A DNA stretch of 64,000 nt from Gammaproteobacteria bacterium (GCA_028821195.1 JAPPHB010000077.1:1-64000); one strand, 5' to 3'; positions 1-7,640 are shown, counted from the first letter of the stretch. The notes: generated by a model from the letters alone, not told the origin. Numbers and translations: made by a program.

Positions 1-214
1 CGGGGACGAGGACGCTGCGCAGGAAGGCGCCGCCGGGGGATGGGCGGCCGGTCGATGGCGACGCCTCCACGGAATCGGCCGCTTCGGGCTCGACGCTGAC
101 CTGCGCTTCCTGGGCGCGGGCCCCTGCGGGCAGGGTCAGGGCGGCAATGGCGACCGCAGTCGCAGCAAGGATCCCCGCGGTAGGGACCGGGCGTGGGAAG
201 GACGGAGTAAGCAC
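1..214 (-). CDS. N-terminal part of an exported protein, truncated by window edge
   Basis: A minus-strand frame stays open from a GTG at 212-214 to the window edge (71 codons). It encodes a positively poor N-terminus, a hydrophobic alanine/leucine-rich stretch (about residues 14-30) and an Ala-Arg-Ala-Gln junction that looks like a signal peptidase I site. The mature part begins acidic and then reads Phe-Leu-Arg-Ser-Val-Leu-Val-Pro just before the edge. That ending recalls the start of small DUF5683-type membrane proteins, but the fragment is too short to name. It is divergent from the M16 peptidase gene. The start codon is uncertain. Confidence 0.5.
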   Translation of the reverse strand, partial: MLTPSFPRPVPTAGILAATAVAIAALTLPAGARAQEAQVSVEPEAADSVEASPSTGRPSPGGAFLRSVLVP

Positions 215-491
215 TGTCTGGGCGAGAGGGTCCTGCCGGCCGGACGTTGAACGAGCCTGCACCCATCGGCGAACGCGGCTGATACCCGCCAGCCACAGAG
301 ACGTTCTGCAACTTTGGCCCGCAGTTCCGTTACCCAGGGGATCCAGGCGGCGATGGCGCTCGCCTGACGCCCAATCCCGCTGCATCCTAAGGGGGCCTGC
401 ACGATCGAGGCTCCGATTTCGCACGTCCCGCGCGCAGCCGCAGGGACCGTGGGGTGAGACGCCTCGTCACCAAAGTACGAGGGCCACCTCC

Positions 492-2165
492 ATGAGAACT
501 CCGCTCGTCGTTCTTTTCGTCGGTGCCGCAGTCGCGGCAGCGTATTCGGGCGTGCGAACCTCACCGGCAGCGCCGCCTGTCGAGCCGCAGGCCCGGTCTG
601 GACCGGCGCTCACCCCGCAATCCCCTTCCGCACCGCTCCGGGTACAGGAGCACGTCCTCGACAACGGCTTCACGATTCTCCTCGTCGAGGACCACCGAAC
701 GCCTCGTGTGGCCACCAATCTGTGGGTCCGGGTCGGGTCCATGCAGGAGTCGGTGGGGCTCCACGGCATCACGCACTTCCTGGAGCACGTCATCCACCAG
801 GGGACCACGACCGTGGGCACCCGCGATCTCGCCGCGGAACTGCCCATCCTGCAGGAGATCCACGACACCGAACAGGAGCTCATCGCGGCACGCAACCGGG
901 CGCGCAATCAGCTTCGCGAGCGGGACGTCTTCTACGATGAGCTGGGGTGGCCGGTCACCCCCGAGATGCGGGCGCTGCGGACGAGACTCTACGAACTCGA
1001 GGACCGCGACAACGAGTACCGCGACTTCTGGACCTCGTACAAGTGGTACATGGAGCGCGGCGGGTACGTGCGCCACCTGGATCCCGTGCCAGCCAGCACC
1101 GAGCAGGATTACATGGAGATGAACATGGCGCTCCCCCGGGAGCACCTGGAACTCTTCTTCCGACTCGAGGCGGAGCGAATGGTGAACGCGGTCTTCAGGG
1201 GCTGGGAGGCGCAGCGCTTCACCGTCCTCGAGCAGATCCTCGGGGGCAAGAGCCGTCCGCAGACCCGCTTCAACGAGGCGATCGACGGCGTCACCTCGCA
1301 GGGCCACCCGGTCTACGTTCCGGACGGCGGGCACCTCCGCGACTTCGATAACTTCACGCGCGCTGTGATGTGGCGCATCTACGACGACTACTTCGTGCCC
1401 AATAACGCAGCTCTGGTGCTGGTCGGGGACGCGACCCTCGATGACATCCTGCCTCTCGCGGAACGCTACTTCGGAGCGCTGCCCCGCGGGCCCGAGCCAC
1501 CCGCGGATCTCGACATCGAGGCCGAACTCGTGCCCGGCGGGTCGATCCGGCTCGACTGGACGGAACCGCTCTCGCCGCAGGTGCACGTGCGCTACCGCAT
1601 TCCCGGGATGGGGCACCCCGACCGGCCCGTGCTCGACCTCGTTGCCGCGCTTCTGAACGGACCCCACGGCATGGCGGGCCAGACGATGGCGGCGAGCGGC
1701 ACGGCGGCCTCGGTGTCCGCCGACTTCCGGGTGATCCACACCTACCGCTTCGGGTCGCCCGGCGCGTTCAACCTCGTCGCGCAGGCGCAGGCCGATGGCG
1801 ACCTGGCGGCGGTTGAGCGGGCGCTGCTCGACGCTGTAGCCGACGTCCGCGAGGGACGGATCGACGAAGGTGCGCTGGAGCGCGCACGCAAGCGTCTCCG
1901 CGTCGAGTGGGCCGAGTTCCTGGACAACCCCCAGGAGCTCGCGTTCCTGATCGGGCACCACCACACGATGAACCACTGGAGCGTGCTACCGGAGCTCATC
2001 GAGGCACGGGACAGGGCGACGGCGGCGGACGTGCAGCGTGTCGCGTCCACCTATTTCGTCCCGTCGAATCGGGTGATCGCCACGGCGCGGGCCCAGCCTC
2101 CGGAAGGAAGCGGGCCGAGCTGGCTCGACTTCCTGTGGGCCGAACTGCCGGGGGACGGGCGATGA
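492..2165 (+). CDS. M16 family zinc metallopeptidase, catalytic subunit
   Basis: Exported insulinase/pitrilysin-family peptidase of 557 residues. The zinc-binding motif HFLEH is at residues 95-99, and a third-ligand Glu lies in the later LEAERM segment. Between them is an unusually long (about 85-residue), charged, probably coiled-coil insertion rich in Glu and Arg. The second M16 domain follows in the C-terminal half. The N-terminus has a hydrophobic segment (residues 4-18) consistent with a signal peptide or anchor. I chose the ATG at 492 because longer upstream frames have no signal sequence and lack family similarity. The stop overlaps the start of the next M16 gene (ATGA), so the two probably form the usual active/inactive heterodimer at the cell envelope. 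Confidence 0.88.
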   Translation: MRTPLVVLFVGAAVAAAYSGVRTSPAAPPVEPQARSGPALTPQSPSAPLRVQEHVLDNGFTILLVEDHRTPRVATNLWVRVGSMQESVGLHGITHFLEHVIHQGTTTVGTRDLAAELPILQEIHDTEQELIAARNRARNQLRERDVFYDELGWPVTPEMRALRTRLYELEDRDNEYRDFWTSYKWYMERGGYVRHLDPVPASTEQDYMEMNMALPREHLELFFRLEAERMVNAVFRGWEAQRFTVLEQILGGKSRPQTRFNEAIDGVTSQGHPVYVPDGGHLRDFDNFTRAVMWRIYDDYFVPNNAALVLVGDATLDDILPLAERYFGALPRGPEPPADLDIEAELVPGGSIRLDWTEPLSPQVHVRYRIPGMGHPDRPVLDLVAALLNGPHGMAGQTMAASGTAASVSADFRVIHTYRFGSPGAFNLVAQAQADGDLAAVERALLDAVADVREGRIDEGALERARKRLRVEWAEFLDNPQELAFLIGHHHTMNHWSVLPELIEARDRATAADVQRVASTYFVPSNRVIATARAQPPEGSGPSWLDFLWAELPGDGR

Positions 2166-3679
2166 AGGGCCGTGAGAGCCGGGAGCGCGGTGCGGCCGTG
2201 GCCGTATTGGTCATGGGCATCCTGGCCACGGGTATCCTTGCCGGTTGCGGGGGCGACTCCCACGACACCCTCCCGGGGCGCTCAAGACCGATCCTGGACC
2301 ACGATTGGCCGAACCCGGGCGAGGTCGCGCCCGGCCCCGCCGCGTTCGCGCCGCCCGATCCATCGGAGGCTCTCTACGAGACATCGAGCGGCGCGCGGGC
2401 CTACATCGTGGCCGGCACGCCGGCCGACCCGTTGGTGCGCCTCACGGCGGCCCTGCCGGTGGGACAGCTCCACGAGCGCGTAGGTGAGGCCGGCGCGTCG
2501 GCTCTCCTGATCCAGCTCCTCACGACGCGAGGCCCCGTGGGCGCGAGCGACCCGCTCACCCTCCGGCTGGCCGAGCTGGGGGCGTCCCTCGGCCCCGTCG
2601 AAGCCCTCGACGCCGCCCATCTATCGCTGAGCGTTCTTCCGGAGGATTGGCAGGAGGCGCTCGAGTTGCTCGTGGAGCTCGTGCGGAATCCCGATCTCGA
2701 CGTTACGACGATTCGCGACTACAGGACTGGCCCGGGCTACGACATGCCGATGGCCGGGATCGGCGGCAACGGCTTTCGTCCCAAGGTCGAACTGGAGCGC
2801 CGCATCCACGGTCATCCGCTGGCGCCGCCCGACCCGGGCACGATGGTCTCGCCGGAGGCGGTCCGGGCGCTGGCCTCCCGAAGCCTGGCGGCCGACCGGG
2901 TAATCTTCGGGGTCGGAGGACCTGTCTCCCGCGCCGAGGTGGAAGAGGCGCTGGAGGCGGCGACCCGGGGCTGGGCGAGGAGCGGTGAGCCGTTACCGGA
3001 ACCCTCGGTGATCGAGCCGACCTCGACCGCGACCGGTACAGCCGGTTCCGCGACCCGTTTTCACGCCGTGGACGTGCCGAGCCTCGAGGGCTGGATCGCC
3101 ATCGGGCGCGCGGTGGGCGCCGTCCCCGAATCGGACCGGGCCGCTCTCTCCGTGCTCCGTTTCATCCTCGCCGAGCGCCTCAACATCGCCGCGCGCGAGA
3201 TGCGCGGCCTCGCCAACCGGGACGACTTCGAGGTTCCCGTCACGGGATCAGGCACCGGTCTCCTTCTGGTTCGCACCGGTGGACGCCCGGAGGCCGTGGC
3301 GCCTCTGGTCCGCTACAGCCTGGACGAGGTGGAGCGCATGCACGATCCGGACGCGCCGGTGACGGAAGCCGAGGTCGCACGAGCCCGGGGCTGGCTGGTG
3401 AACGCGGTCTGGCGACGGTCGCTGGAACTCGCGACCAGCGCGAGTGGGACGTTCGCCCTGGAGCGCGTGCGCCGCGGCAGTACGGACCACCTCATGGGGT
3501 GGCCCGCCAGGGTGCAAGCCGTCACGCCGGACGACGTGAAGGCGATCGCGCGGGAGTACCTTGACCCGGCGACCTTCGTGACCGTGGTGGCGGGGCCGCT
3601 GGAACGCATCCGAGCCGCGCGCCACCCGCGCTGGCCGCTGGCCCTGGACGAGGTGGAGGCGGAACTCGGCCGCCCCTGA
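2162..3679 (+). CDS. M16 family peptidase-like lipoprotein, non-catalytic partner
   Basis: A 505-residue M16-fold protein translationally coupled to the catalytic subunit by a 4-base overlap. It starts with a lipoprotein signal whose lipobox ends Leu-Ala-Gly-Cys near residue 27. The place where HxxEH should be reads Gly-Glu-Ala-Gly-Ala, so the zinc ligands are missing and the subunit is predicted to be inactive. Such pairs of one zinc-binding and one degenerate chain are known in bacterial M16B enzymes, where the degenerate chain helps form the substrate chamber. The C-terminal half keeps the recognisable M16 C-domain. Confidence 0.82.
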   Translation: MKGRESRERGAAVAVLVMGILATGILAGCGGDSHDTLPGRSRPILDHDWPNPGEVAPGPAAFAPPDPSEALYETSSGARAYIVAGTPADPLVRLTAALPVGQLHERVGEAGASALLIQLLTTRGPVGASDPLTLRLAELGASLGPVEALDAAHLSLSVLPEDWQEALELLVELVRNPDLDVTTIRDYRTGPGYDMPMAGIGGNGFRPKVELERRIHGHPLAPPDPGTMVSPEAVRALASRSLAADRVIFGVGGPVSRAEVEEALEAATRGWARSGEPLPEPSVIEPTSTATGTAGSATRFHAVDVPSLEGWIAIGRAVGAVPESDRAALSVLRFILAERLNIAAREMRGLANRDDFEVPVTGSGTGLLLVRTGGRPEAVAPLVRYSLDEVERMHDPDAPVTEAEVARARGWLVNAVWRRSLELATSASGTFALERVRRGSTDHLMGWPARVQAVTPDDVKAIAREYLDPATFVTVVAGPLERIRAARHPRWPLALDEVEAELGRP

Positions 3680-3721
3680 TCTGCTCAGCGAGGAAGGAAA
3701 CGCCCCAGGCGCGGACGAGTC

Positions 3722-4267
3722 ATGACTACGCTCAGAACCGATCGGCTGCTTCTGCGCCCGTTCGAACTCACGGACGTCGACGACGTCTACGCCTACGCGC
3801 GCGACTCCGAGTGGGGCCGGTATTTGCCTGTTCCCAGCCCCTACGAGTACAGGCACGCCGTCGAGTTCGTGGCGCGCTCCGTGCTTGCTCCGTGGGATAC
3901 CAGTCCCGTCTTCGCGATCTGCCTGAGCGGCAGGTGCGTCGGCGGTATCAACATCAGGGTCGACACGTCCGCGGGGACTGGCGAAATCGGATACAGCATC
4001 GCCCGCGCGCATTGGGGCAAGGGCCTCACAGCCGAGGCCGCGACAGCGGTCATGGACTGGGCGTTCAACGAGTTCGGGCTCGCCAAGATCACCGCGATGG
4101 CGGACCTCGCGAATTCCCGGTCCTCACGAGTGATGGAAAAGCTGGGGATGAGGCGGGACGGGCTGCTGAGAAGCGAGCGTCCAAGCGACGCCGATCCGGG
4201 AACCCGGCAGGACATGGTGGTCTACTCCGTCCTGCGCGGCGAGTGGCAGGCGCGCGCGGCGGGCTAG
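3722..4267 (+). CDS. GNAT family N-acetyltransferase (RimJ/RimL type)
   Basis: A 181-residue acetyltransferase. The opening pattern LRTDRLLLRPFELTD is characteristic of the RimJ/RimL branch. It is followed by an acetyl-CoA-binding region (Gly-Glu-Ile-Gly-Tyr strand, then RAHWGKGLTAEA) and the typical tail with Asn-x-x-Ser and LGMRRDG. The substrate, protein N-terminus or small amine, cannot be told from the sequence. It was probably convergent with the S9 peptidase gene before the element at 4333-14274 inserted between them. Confidence 0.88.
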   Translation: MTTLRTDRLLLRPFELTDVDDVYAYARDSEWGRYLPVPSPYEYRHAVEFVARSVLAPWDTSPVFAICLSGRCVGGINIRVDTSAGTGEIGYSIARAHWGKGLTAEAATAVMDWAFNEFGLAKITAMADLANSRSSRVMEKLGMRRDGLLRSERPSDADPGTRQDMVVYSVLRGEWQARAAG

Positions 4268-4289
4268 ACGGCCGGCCCCGCTACTGCAC

Positions 4290-4350
4290 CTATGGCCAGA
4301 GATCCACGCCGCCCTTCAGGTGTCGGTCCAGGAAGGCCAGCATCCTCGGC
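4290..4350 (-). pseudogene. Displaced 3' end of the S9 peptidase gene
   Basis: Read on the minus strand, these bases encode Pro-Arg-Met-Leu-Ala-Phe followed by LDRHLKGGVDLWP and a TAG stop. The intact S9 peptidase gene at 14214-16118 ends PRMLAF-LNRHVKGDVDLWP. Frame and codon phase are identical, and 10 of the 13 residues after the shared 18-bp core match. The simplest reading is that this is the original chromosomal end of the peptidase gene, cut off by integration of the element, which brought its own substitute end. Confidence 0.8.
4333..4350. repeat. attL core, 18-bp direct repeat
   Basis: AAGGCCAGCATCCTCGGC is present here and, without a mismatch, at 14257-14274. To its left is chromosomal sequence, the displaced end of the S9 peptidase gene. 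To its right the element begins with CGTGAC repeats and the integrase gene. On the minus strand the core encodes part of the PRMLAF segment of the peptidase. Confidence 0.8.
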
Positions 4351-4359
4351 GTGTCGCGT

Positions 4360-4385
4360 CGTGACACACCGTGACACACCGTGAC
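4360..4385. repeat. Three CGTGAC direct repeats with 10-bp period
   Basis: CGTGAC occurs at 4360, 4370 and 4380, exactly one helical turn apart. The first two copies are extended to CGTGACACAC. They lie 10 bp inside the attL core. Two more CGTGAC copies with the same 10-bp period are at 5651 and 5661. The position and helical phasing fit arm-type sites for the integrase or binding sites for the AlpA-like protein, but no protein can be assigned from sequence alone. Confidence 0.55.
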
Positions 4386-4417
4386 AATGCAGTGTTGATC
4401 GACATTTGCGCCGAACG

Positions 4418-4471
4418 TTGCGCGAGTGTAACGATCCCCCTACGATCCGTTATGTGGTAACGAGATCGTTC
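4418..4471 (+). promoter_or_regulatory. Putative integrase promoter with overlapping inverted repeats
   Basis: TTGCGC at 4418-4423 and TACGAT at 4441-4446 are separated by 17 bases, a fair sigma70-type match. Around and after the -10 are short inverted repeats: AACGATC at 4430 paired with GATCGTT at 4464, GTTA/TAAC at 4449-4461, and AACGA/TCGTT at 4460-4471. These could be an operator controlling integrase expression. The promoter match is moderate and no repressor gene is recognised in the element. Confidence 0.4.
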
Positions 4472-4493
4472 AAATGTGGCACAGGGGGGAGAC

Positions 4494-5672
4494 ATGAAGC
4501 GACCGGCGAGGCTGACAACGGGGTTCTGCCAGAAGGTGAAGGCCGCGGGATTCTACTCCGACGGTAGTCAGGGTTACGGGCTTCGGTTGAGGGTCGCGGC
4601 GGGCGGGAAGTCGTGGGTCCAGTCGTACCGCGGCGCGGACGGGAAGCAGCGGTCCCGGGGGCTGGGCGCGTTCCCTGACGTGAGCCTCGACATGGCGCGG
4701 TTCCTGGCCGTCACTGACGCGATCATCCGCAAGACGGGTGTCGATCCCCGTCACGGTGCCGAAGTCGCTCAGGAGCCCGTCCAGGCGCTCCCTGACGCGC
4801 CTTCCTTCGAGGATGCGGCGGAGCAGTTCATCACGCTCGCGCGCGCCGGCTGGAAGGCCGTCAAGGGCGGATCCGAAGACAAGTATCGGGCGACGGTCCA
4901 TGCGGTCGCGTTCCGAGGGAAGCCGGTCAACCAGATTACCCGCGAAGACGTTCGGGCGGAGATCGTCCCGATCTGGAGCACCAAGCGGACACTGGCGAGC
5001 ACGCGGCTCACCCACATCCGGCGCATTCTCGACTACTGCGACATCGAGCCCAACCCGGCCGCAGGGCTCCGGCGCAAGCTCCCGACGAACGGGAACGGAG
5101 TCGAGCATTTCGAGGCGATCCCGGTTGCGGAGATGCCCGCGGCCTTCCGGTCGCTGGACACCGATCACAAGCGCCCGCAGGCACGGCGGCACAACGCGCT
5201 CGTCATCCAGTTCGCCCTACTGACGGCTTCTCGCCCCGACATGGCGCTGGGCGCGCGCTGGAGCGAGATCGATGACGACCACGTTTGGACGGTCCCGGCG
5301 AAGCGGATGAAGGGCAAGCGCGATCATCGCATTCCGCTGTCGGGCGCGGCGCTGGCGGTGCTGGCCGAGGCGCGGAAGCTGACGCGCGGGCGCGGCCTGA
5401 TCTTCCCGGCGCGCAACGGCGGCAAGATCGACAAGGGCACCATCAACCGCGTCATGAAGCGCAACGGCGGCGGCACCGTCCACGGGAACGCCCGGTCCAC
5501 GTTCCGGGACTGGACAAGCGAAATGGACGCTTGCCGGCGCGAAGTCGCGGAGGCTGCGTTGGGCCATGTCGTGCCCGGCGTGGAAGGCGCATACGCCCGC
5601 AGCGACCTTCTGGAACGGCGTCGGCCCGTCATGGAGGCATATGGGCTTTACGTGACAGGACGTGACGGTTAG
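4494..5672 (+). CDS. Tyrosine recombinase, P4-type integrase
   Basis: Integrates and excises the element by site-specific recombination. The 392 residues contain an N-terminal DUF4102-like arm-binding domain (about 1-90), a SAM-like core-binding domain (about 100-195) and a catalytic domain. Catalytic residues are visible: Arg247 (TASRP), the His278 region (RDHRIPLS), His330 and Arg334 (HGNAR), His358 (LGHVV) and nucleophile Tyr367 (EGAYAR). The ATG at 4494 is preferred over a GTG at 4476 because GGGGGGA lies just upstream of it. The gene reads inward from attL, as in P4-like satellites and PICIs. The 3' end contains two CGTGAC repeats. Confidence 0.9.
   Translation: MKRPARLTTGFCQKVKAAGFYSDGSQGYGLRLRVAAGGKSWVQSYRGADGKQRSRGLGAFPDVSLDMARFLAVTDAIIRKTGVDPRHGAEVAQEPVQALPDAPSFEDAAEQFITLARAGWKAVKGGSEDKYRATVHAVAFRGKPVNQITREDVRAEIVPIWSTKRTLASTRLTHIRRILDYCDIEPNPAAGLRRKLPTNGNGVEHFEAIPVAEMPAAFRSLDTDHKRPQARRHNALVIQFALLTASRPDMALGARWSEIDDDHVWTVPAKRMKGKRDHRIPLSGAALAVLAEARKLTRGRGLIFPARNGGKIDKGTINRVMKRNGGGTVHGNARSTFRDWTSEMDACRREVAEAALGHVVPGVEGAYARSDLLERRRPVMEAYGLYVTGRDG
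5651..5666. repeat. Two CGTGAC repeats at the 3' end of the integrase gene
   Basis: CGTGAC at 5651-5656 and 5661-5666 repeats the motif found three times beside attL, again with a 10-bp period. The copies fall in the last codons of the integrase gene, upstream of the hairpins that precede the AlpA-like gene, so the same protein could bind both places. Confidence 0.45.
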
Positions 5673-5692
5673 GTTCCCGTCGTGCCGGGTTT

Positions 5693-5733
5693 CCCGGCCA
5701 ACCGAGCAAAGGGACGAGCAAAGGTTGGCCGGG
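5693..5733. repeat. Perfect 11-bp inverted repeat after the integrase gene
   Basis: CCCGGCCAACC at 5693-5703 pairs perfectly with GGTTGGCCGGG at 5723-5733 across a 19-base loop. The loop and start of the right arm contain a direct repeat GAGCAAAGG (5704 and 5716). No U-tract follows, so this looks more like an RNA structure or DNA operator than a simple terminator. Confidence 0.55.
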
Positions 5734-5744
5734 AGTTCGGACGG

Positions 5745-5784
5745 GCCGCCTCCCGGTTGGATCTCAACGGGAGGCGGCTTTCTC
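5745..5784 (+). promoter_or_regulatory. Hairpin burying the ribosome-binding site of the AlpA-like gene
   Basis: GCCGCCTCCCG at 5745-5755 pairs perfectly with CGGGAGGCGGC at 5768-5778 (11 bp, 12-base loop), followed by TTTCTC. The right arm contains GGGAGG, the only good Shine-Dalgarno sequence for the ATG at 5785. In the RNA the site would be closed, and the short pyrimidine tail could also act as a weak terminator. This would limit regulator synthesis when transcription reads through from the integrase gene. Confidence 0.55.
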
Positions 5785-6009
5785 ATGTCCCTACTCTCCT
5801 ACGCCGAAGTGAGTCGGCTGGTCGGACTCAGCACGCGCTCCATTCGCCGGCTGATCGACTCGGGTTCCTTTCCGCAACCGCTGGACTTGGGCGGGCGGGT
5901 TCGCAAGTTTCGCGCGGATGAAGTCGAAGCCTGGATCGATTCCCGCCCGCGGGCGTCTGTTCCGGAGCCTGTAGCACTCCAAAAGGCTCGCGCCCGGGCC
6001 GCGTCATGA
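5785..6009 (+). CDS. AlpA-like helix-turn-helix regulator / excisionase
   Basis: A 74-residue MerR/AlpA-fold DNA-binding protein. The pattern YAEVSRLVGLSTRSIRRLIDSG, then FPQP and a Phe-Arg-Ala-Asp-Glu-Val-Glu-Ala-Trp-Ile helix, is the classic winged HTH of AlpA/excisionase proteins. In P4-like satellites and PICIs, AlpA-type proteins act as excision or activation factors and sit beside the integrase, as here. The ATG at 5785 is preceded by GGGAGG; a longer frame back to 5662 lacks a ribosome-binding site and family similarity. The stop overlaps the next start (ATGA). Confidence 0.82.
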   Translation: MSLLSYAEVSRLVGLSTRSIRRLIDSGSFPQPLDLGGRVRKFRADEVEAWIDSRPRASVPEPVALQKARARAAS

Positions 6010-6701
6010 GCGGGCTGGCCGACCTGAAGCGGCATCCGCTCTCCGCGATCTGGGGCGACATGCCCGATCGCGAGTTCAGGGATCTCGTCGCCGACGTGGA
6101 GGAAGCCGGAATTCAGGAGCCCATCGTGCTCTACGAGGGCAAGGTGCTCGATGGCTGGCATCGGACGCGGGCCGCGATCGCGGCGGGACTATCGAGCGTC
6201 CCGGCAACAGAGTTCGATCCCGACCGGCATGGCGACCCCAAGCGTTTCGTCATGCGAAAGAACGGGCTCAGGCGGCACTTGAAGGCCGGCGAGCGCGCGC
6301 GCGCCGTCGTGGAGTTGTTTGAATGGCGTCCGCGCGGCAGGCCGTCGCTAAACGATTCAAATGAATCAGTTTCTGAATCGGAGATGGCGCAGGCGGTGAA
6401 TGTGAGCCGTTCGACGATCCAGCGGGCGAAGCGACAATCGCGAAAGGCGCGCGGTGAACCTGACGTCCGACCGCCGTCCAGAAAGGGCTACAAGACGAAG
6501 CAGGACAGGATCGAAGAGCTTGAGTTTCAACTCGACGGGAAGAAACACCGGATCGCCGAGCTTGAGGCCAAGTTGGGATCCGCCCTCTCTGACGCGTGCC
6601 CCGACGTAATGGCTGAGAATGATCGGCTCAGGGCCGAGAACCGGGAGTTATCGGATCAGGTCTTCCGTCTCAACCGGAAAGCGAAGGGCGGGGCAACCTG
6701 A
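6006..6701 (+). CDS. ParB-N-like DNA-binding protein with C-terminal coiled coil
   Basis: 231 residues. Residues 1-75 resemble the ParB/sulfiredoxin-like domain (HPLSAIW, then EPIVLYEGKVLDGWHRTRAA, matching the GxxRxxA box). About 85-155 form a helix-turn-helix region (MAQAVNVSRSTIQRAK). About 170-225 are a heptad-like coiled coil. Many phages and islands carry such proteins as regulators or replication and partition factors. The gene is coupled to the AlpA-like gene by a 4-base overlap, so both probably act in control. A role as initiator or small-terminase substitute is possible but not shown. Confidence 0.72.
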   Translation: MSGLADLKRHPLSAIWGDMPDREFRDLVADVEEAGIQEPIVLYEGKVLDGWHRTRAAIAAGLSSVPATEFDPDRHGDPKRFVMRKNGLRRHLKAGERARAVVELFEWRPRGRPSLNDSNESVSESEMAQAVNVSRSTIQRAKRQSRKARGEPDVRPPSRKGYKTKQDRIEELEFQLDGKKHRIAELEAKLGSALSDACPDVMAENDRLRAENRELSDQVFRLNRKAKGGAT

Positions 6702-6819
6702 AAATGGACATCGATCTCCCCCGCGTGTACGCGCGCGCGACGGTTGTTATTCACAACCATTCTTCCGGATGTAATTGTTCTTTCCAGCGTGCAATCAGGT
6801 AGGAGTTCACGCGATGAAA

Positions 6820-6886
6820 GGAAGATGTAGAGCAGGCTTCTCAGTCTCTCCCTTCACAACCAGATATTGCCTGCTCTGCATCTTCC
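6820..6886. repeat. 18-bp inverted repeat with 31-base loop
   Basis: Bases 6820-6837 pair with 6869-6886 at 17 of 18 positions, and the remaining pair is a permissible G-U in RNA. Two or three A-T pairs extend the stem beyond a single mismatch. There is no U-run after it, so it is not a standard terminator. It could be a structured small RNA, an origin stem-loop or a cos/pac recognition element upstream of terL. Confidence 0.6.
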
Positions 6887-7011
6887 GTTTGTGGGTTCCT
6901 GTCGCACGCAAGCGCGCGCGTGCAGGAGACCCCAACTTGCGCGCTCACAGTCGTTTCCCCCATCATGTTCGCGTGGCCCCCAAGCTGGAAACCTTGAGTG
7001 GGCTACAGAGC

Positions 7012-7059
7012 AAAGCCGCAGGTCCGAGCAATGAGTCCCGGGCCGCGGCTTTTCTTTTT
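7012..7059 (+). terminator. Rho-independent terminator upstream of the head operon
   Basis: AAAGCCGC (7012-7019) pairs with GCGGCTTT (7045-7052). Across one bulged A the stem continues with GGTCC/GGGCC (one G-U). A run TTTTCTTTTT follows. It ends the upstream transcript about 18 bases before the start of the next gene, so the head operon needs readthrough, antitermination or a promoter inside this region. Confidence 0.72.
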
Positions 7060-7076
7060 CCCGGAGGCATCACCAA

Positions 7077-7430
7077 ATGAGTCAGGAGACCATCAGACCC
7101 GAAGACGTGCGGCGCGCGATGCGCGGTGCGTACGAGGCCGGTTTCAAGGCCGCGACCGTGGCCGCAATCGTCGAGATCGGCGGGCTTCTCCAAAAGGTCC
7201 TGGGTTGGCCGGACCGACTCACCTTCCGAATGGCCATCGACGGCTCCAGCTTCCGGATCGCTGACCCGGAACAGGACGGACGCGAGTTCGCCGTCGATGT
7301 CCGCGCGCTGATGAAGGAGCCCGCGTATCGGGAACTCTACCGGATGCTCGTTGGTGGCGAAGGCGATCTCGTAACCGAGGTTCCGGATCCCTTTCGCTCG
7401 GAGTCGGCGCGGGGTGGCCTGGAGGCGTGA
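7077..7430 (+). CDS. Small acidic protein of unknown function, first gene of head operon
   Basis: 117 residues starting at an ATG with a good Shine-Dalgarno (CGGAGG at 7061-7066). The N-terminal half is predicted to be helical (EDVRRAMRGAYEAGFKAA); the C-terminal half is acidic and ends without a known motif. No family is recognised. Its place upstream of terL is where a small terminase normally lies, and its size fits, but no HTH is evident, so that role is only a guess. The stop abuts the next start. Confidence 0.6.
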   Translation: MSQETIRPEDVRRAMRGAYEAGFKAATVAAIVEIGGLLQKVLGWPDRLTFRMAIDGSSFRIADPEQDGREFAVDVRALMKEPAYRELYRMLVGGEGDLVTEVPDPFRSESARGGLEA

Positions 7431-7640
7431 ATGGCCGACATCCAAGACGCCCGGGTTTACGAAGGGTTCCTGCGCGACGTCGGTCGGATCGCGCCGAACG
7501 AGCCACCGGCGCGGCTTATCGTGTTGCCTTTGGGGGTCAACGTCTACGCGGGCGGTCGGAATCACACATGCAGCCCTGACGAGGCGCGGGCGCGCGGGCT
7601 GTGGCCACCTTTCCGGGCGGGCTGCTGGGGGGTTTACTGA
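7431..7640 (+). CDS. Small protein of unknown function
   Basis: 69 residues beginning directly after the preceding stop (TGA then ATG) and ending in TGATG shared with the next start, so it is probably translationally coupled on both sides. The N-terminal 15 residues look helical and acidic. A Cys near residue 47 and another near residue 65 are the only notable residues. No family is recognised. Confidence 0.5.
   Translation: MADIQDARVYEGFLRDVGRIAPNEPPARLIVLPLGVNVYAGGRNHTCSPDEARARGLWPPFRAGCWGVY

Larger units (their letters stand above)
6702..7076. other. Non-coding control region of the element
   Basis: 375 bases between the early genes and the head operon. This stretch is richer in A and T than its surroundings and carries several inverted repeats: GGTTGT/ACAACC at 6742-6758, a long stem at 6820-6886, GCACGC/GCGTGC at about 6904-6923, and a terminator at 7012-7059. 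A 101-codon frame here has no ribosome-binding site and runs through these structures, so I do not call it. The region may hold the late promoter, a small RNA, a replication origin or a packaging site. Confidence 0.6.

Noticed and set aside
6775-7080. 101-residue frame in the control region of the element
   Set aside because: No ribosome-binding site; it passes through the 18-bp inverted repeat and the terminator, and its composition is not protein-like.
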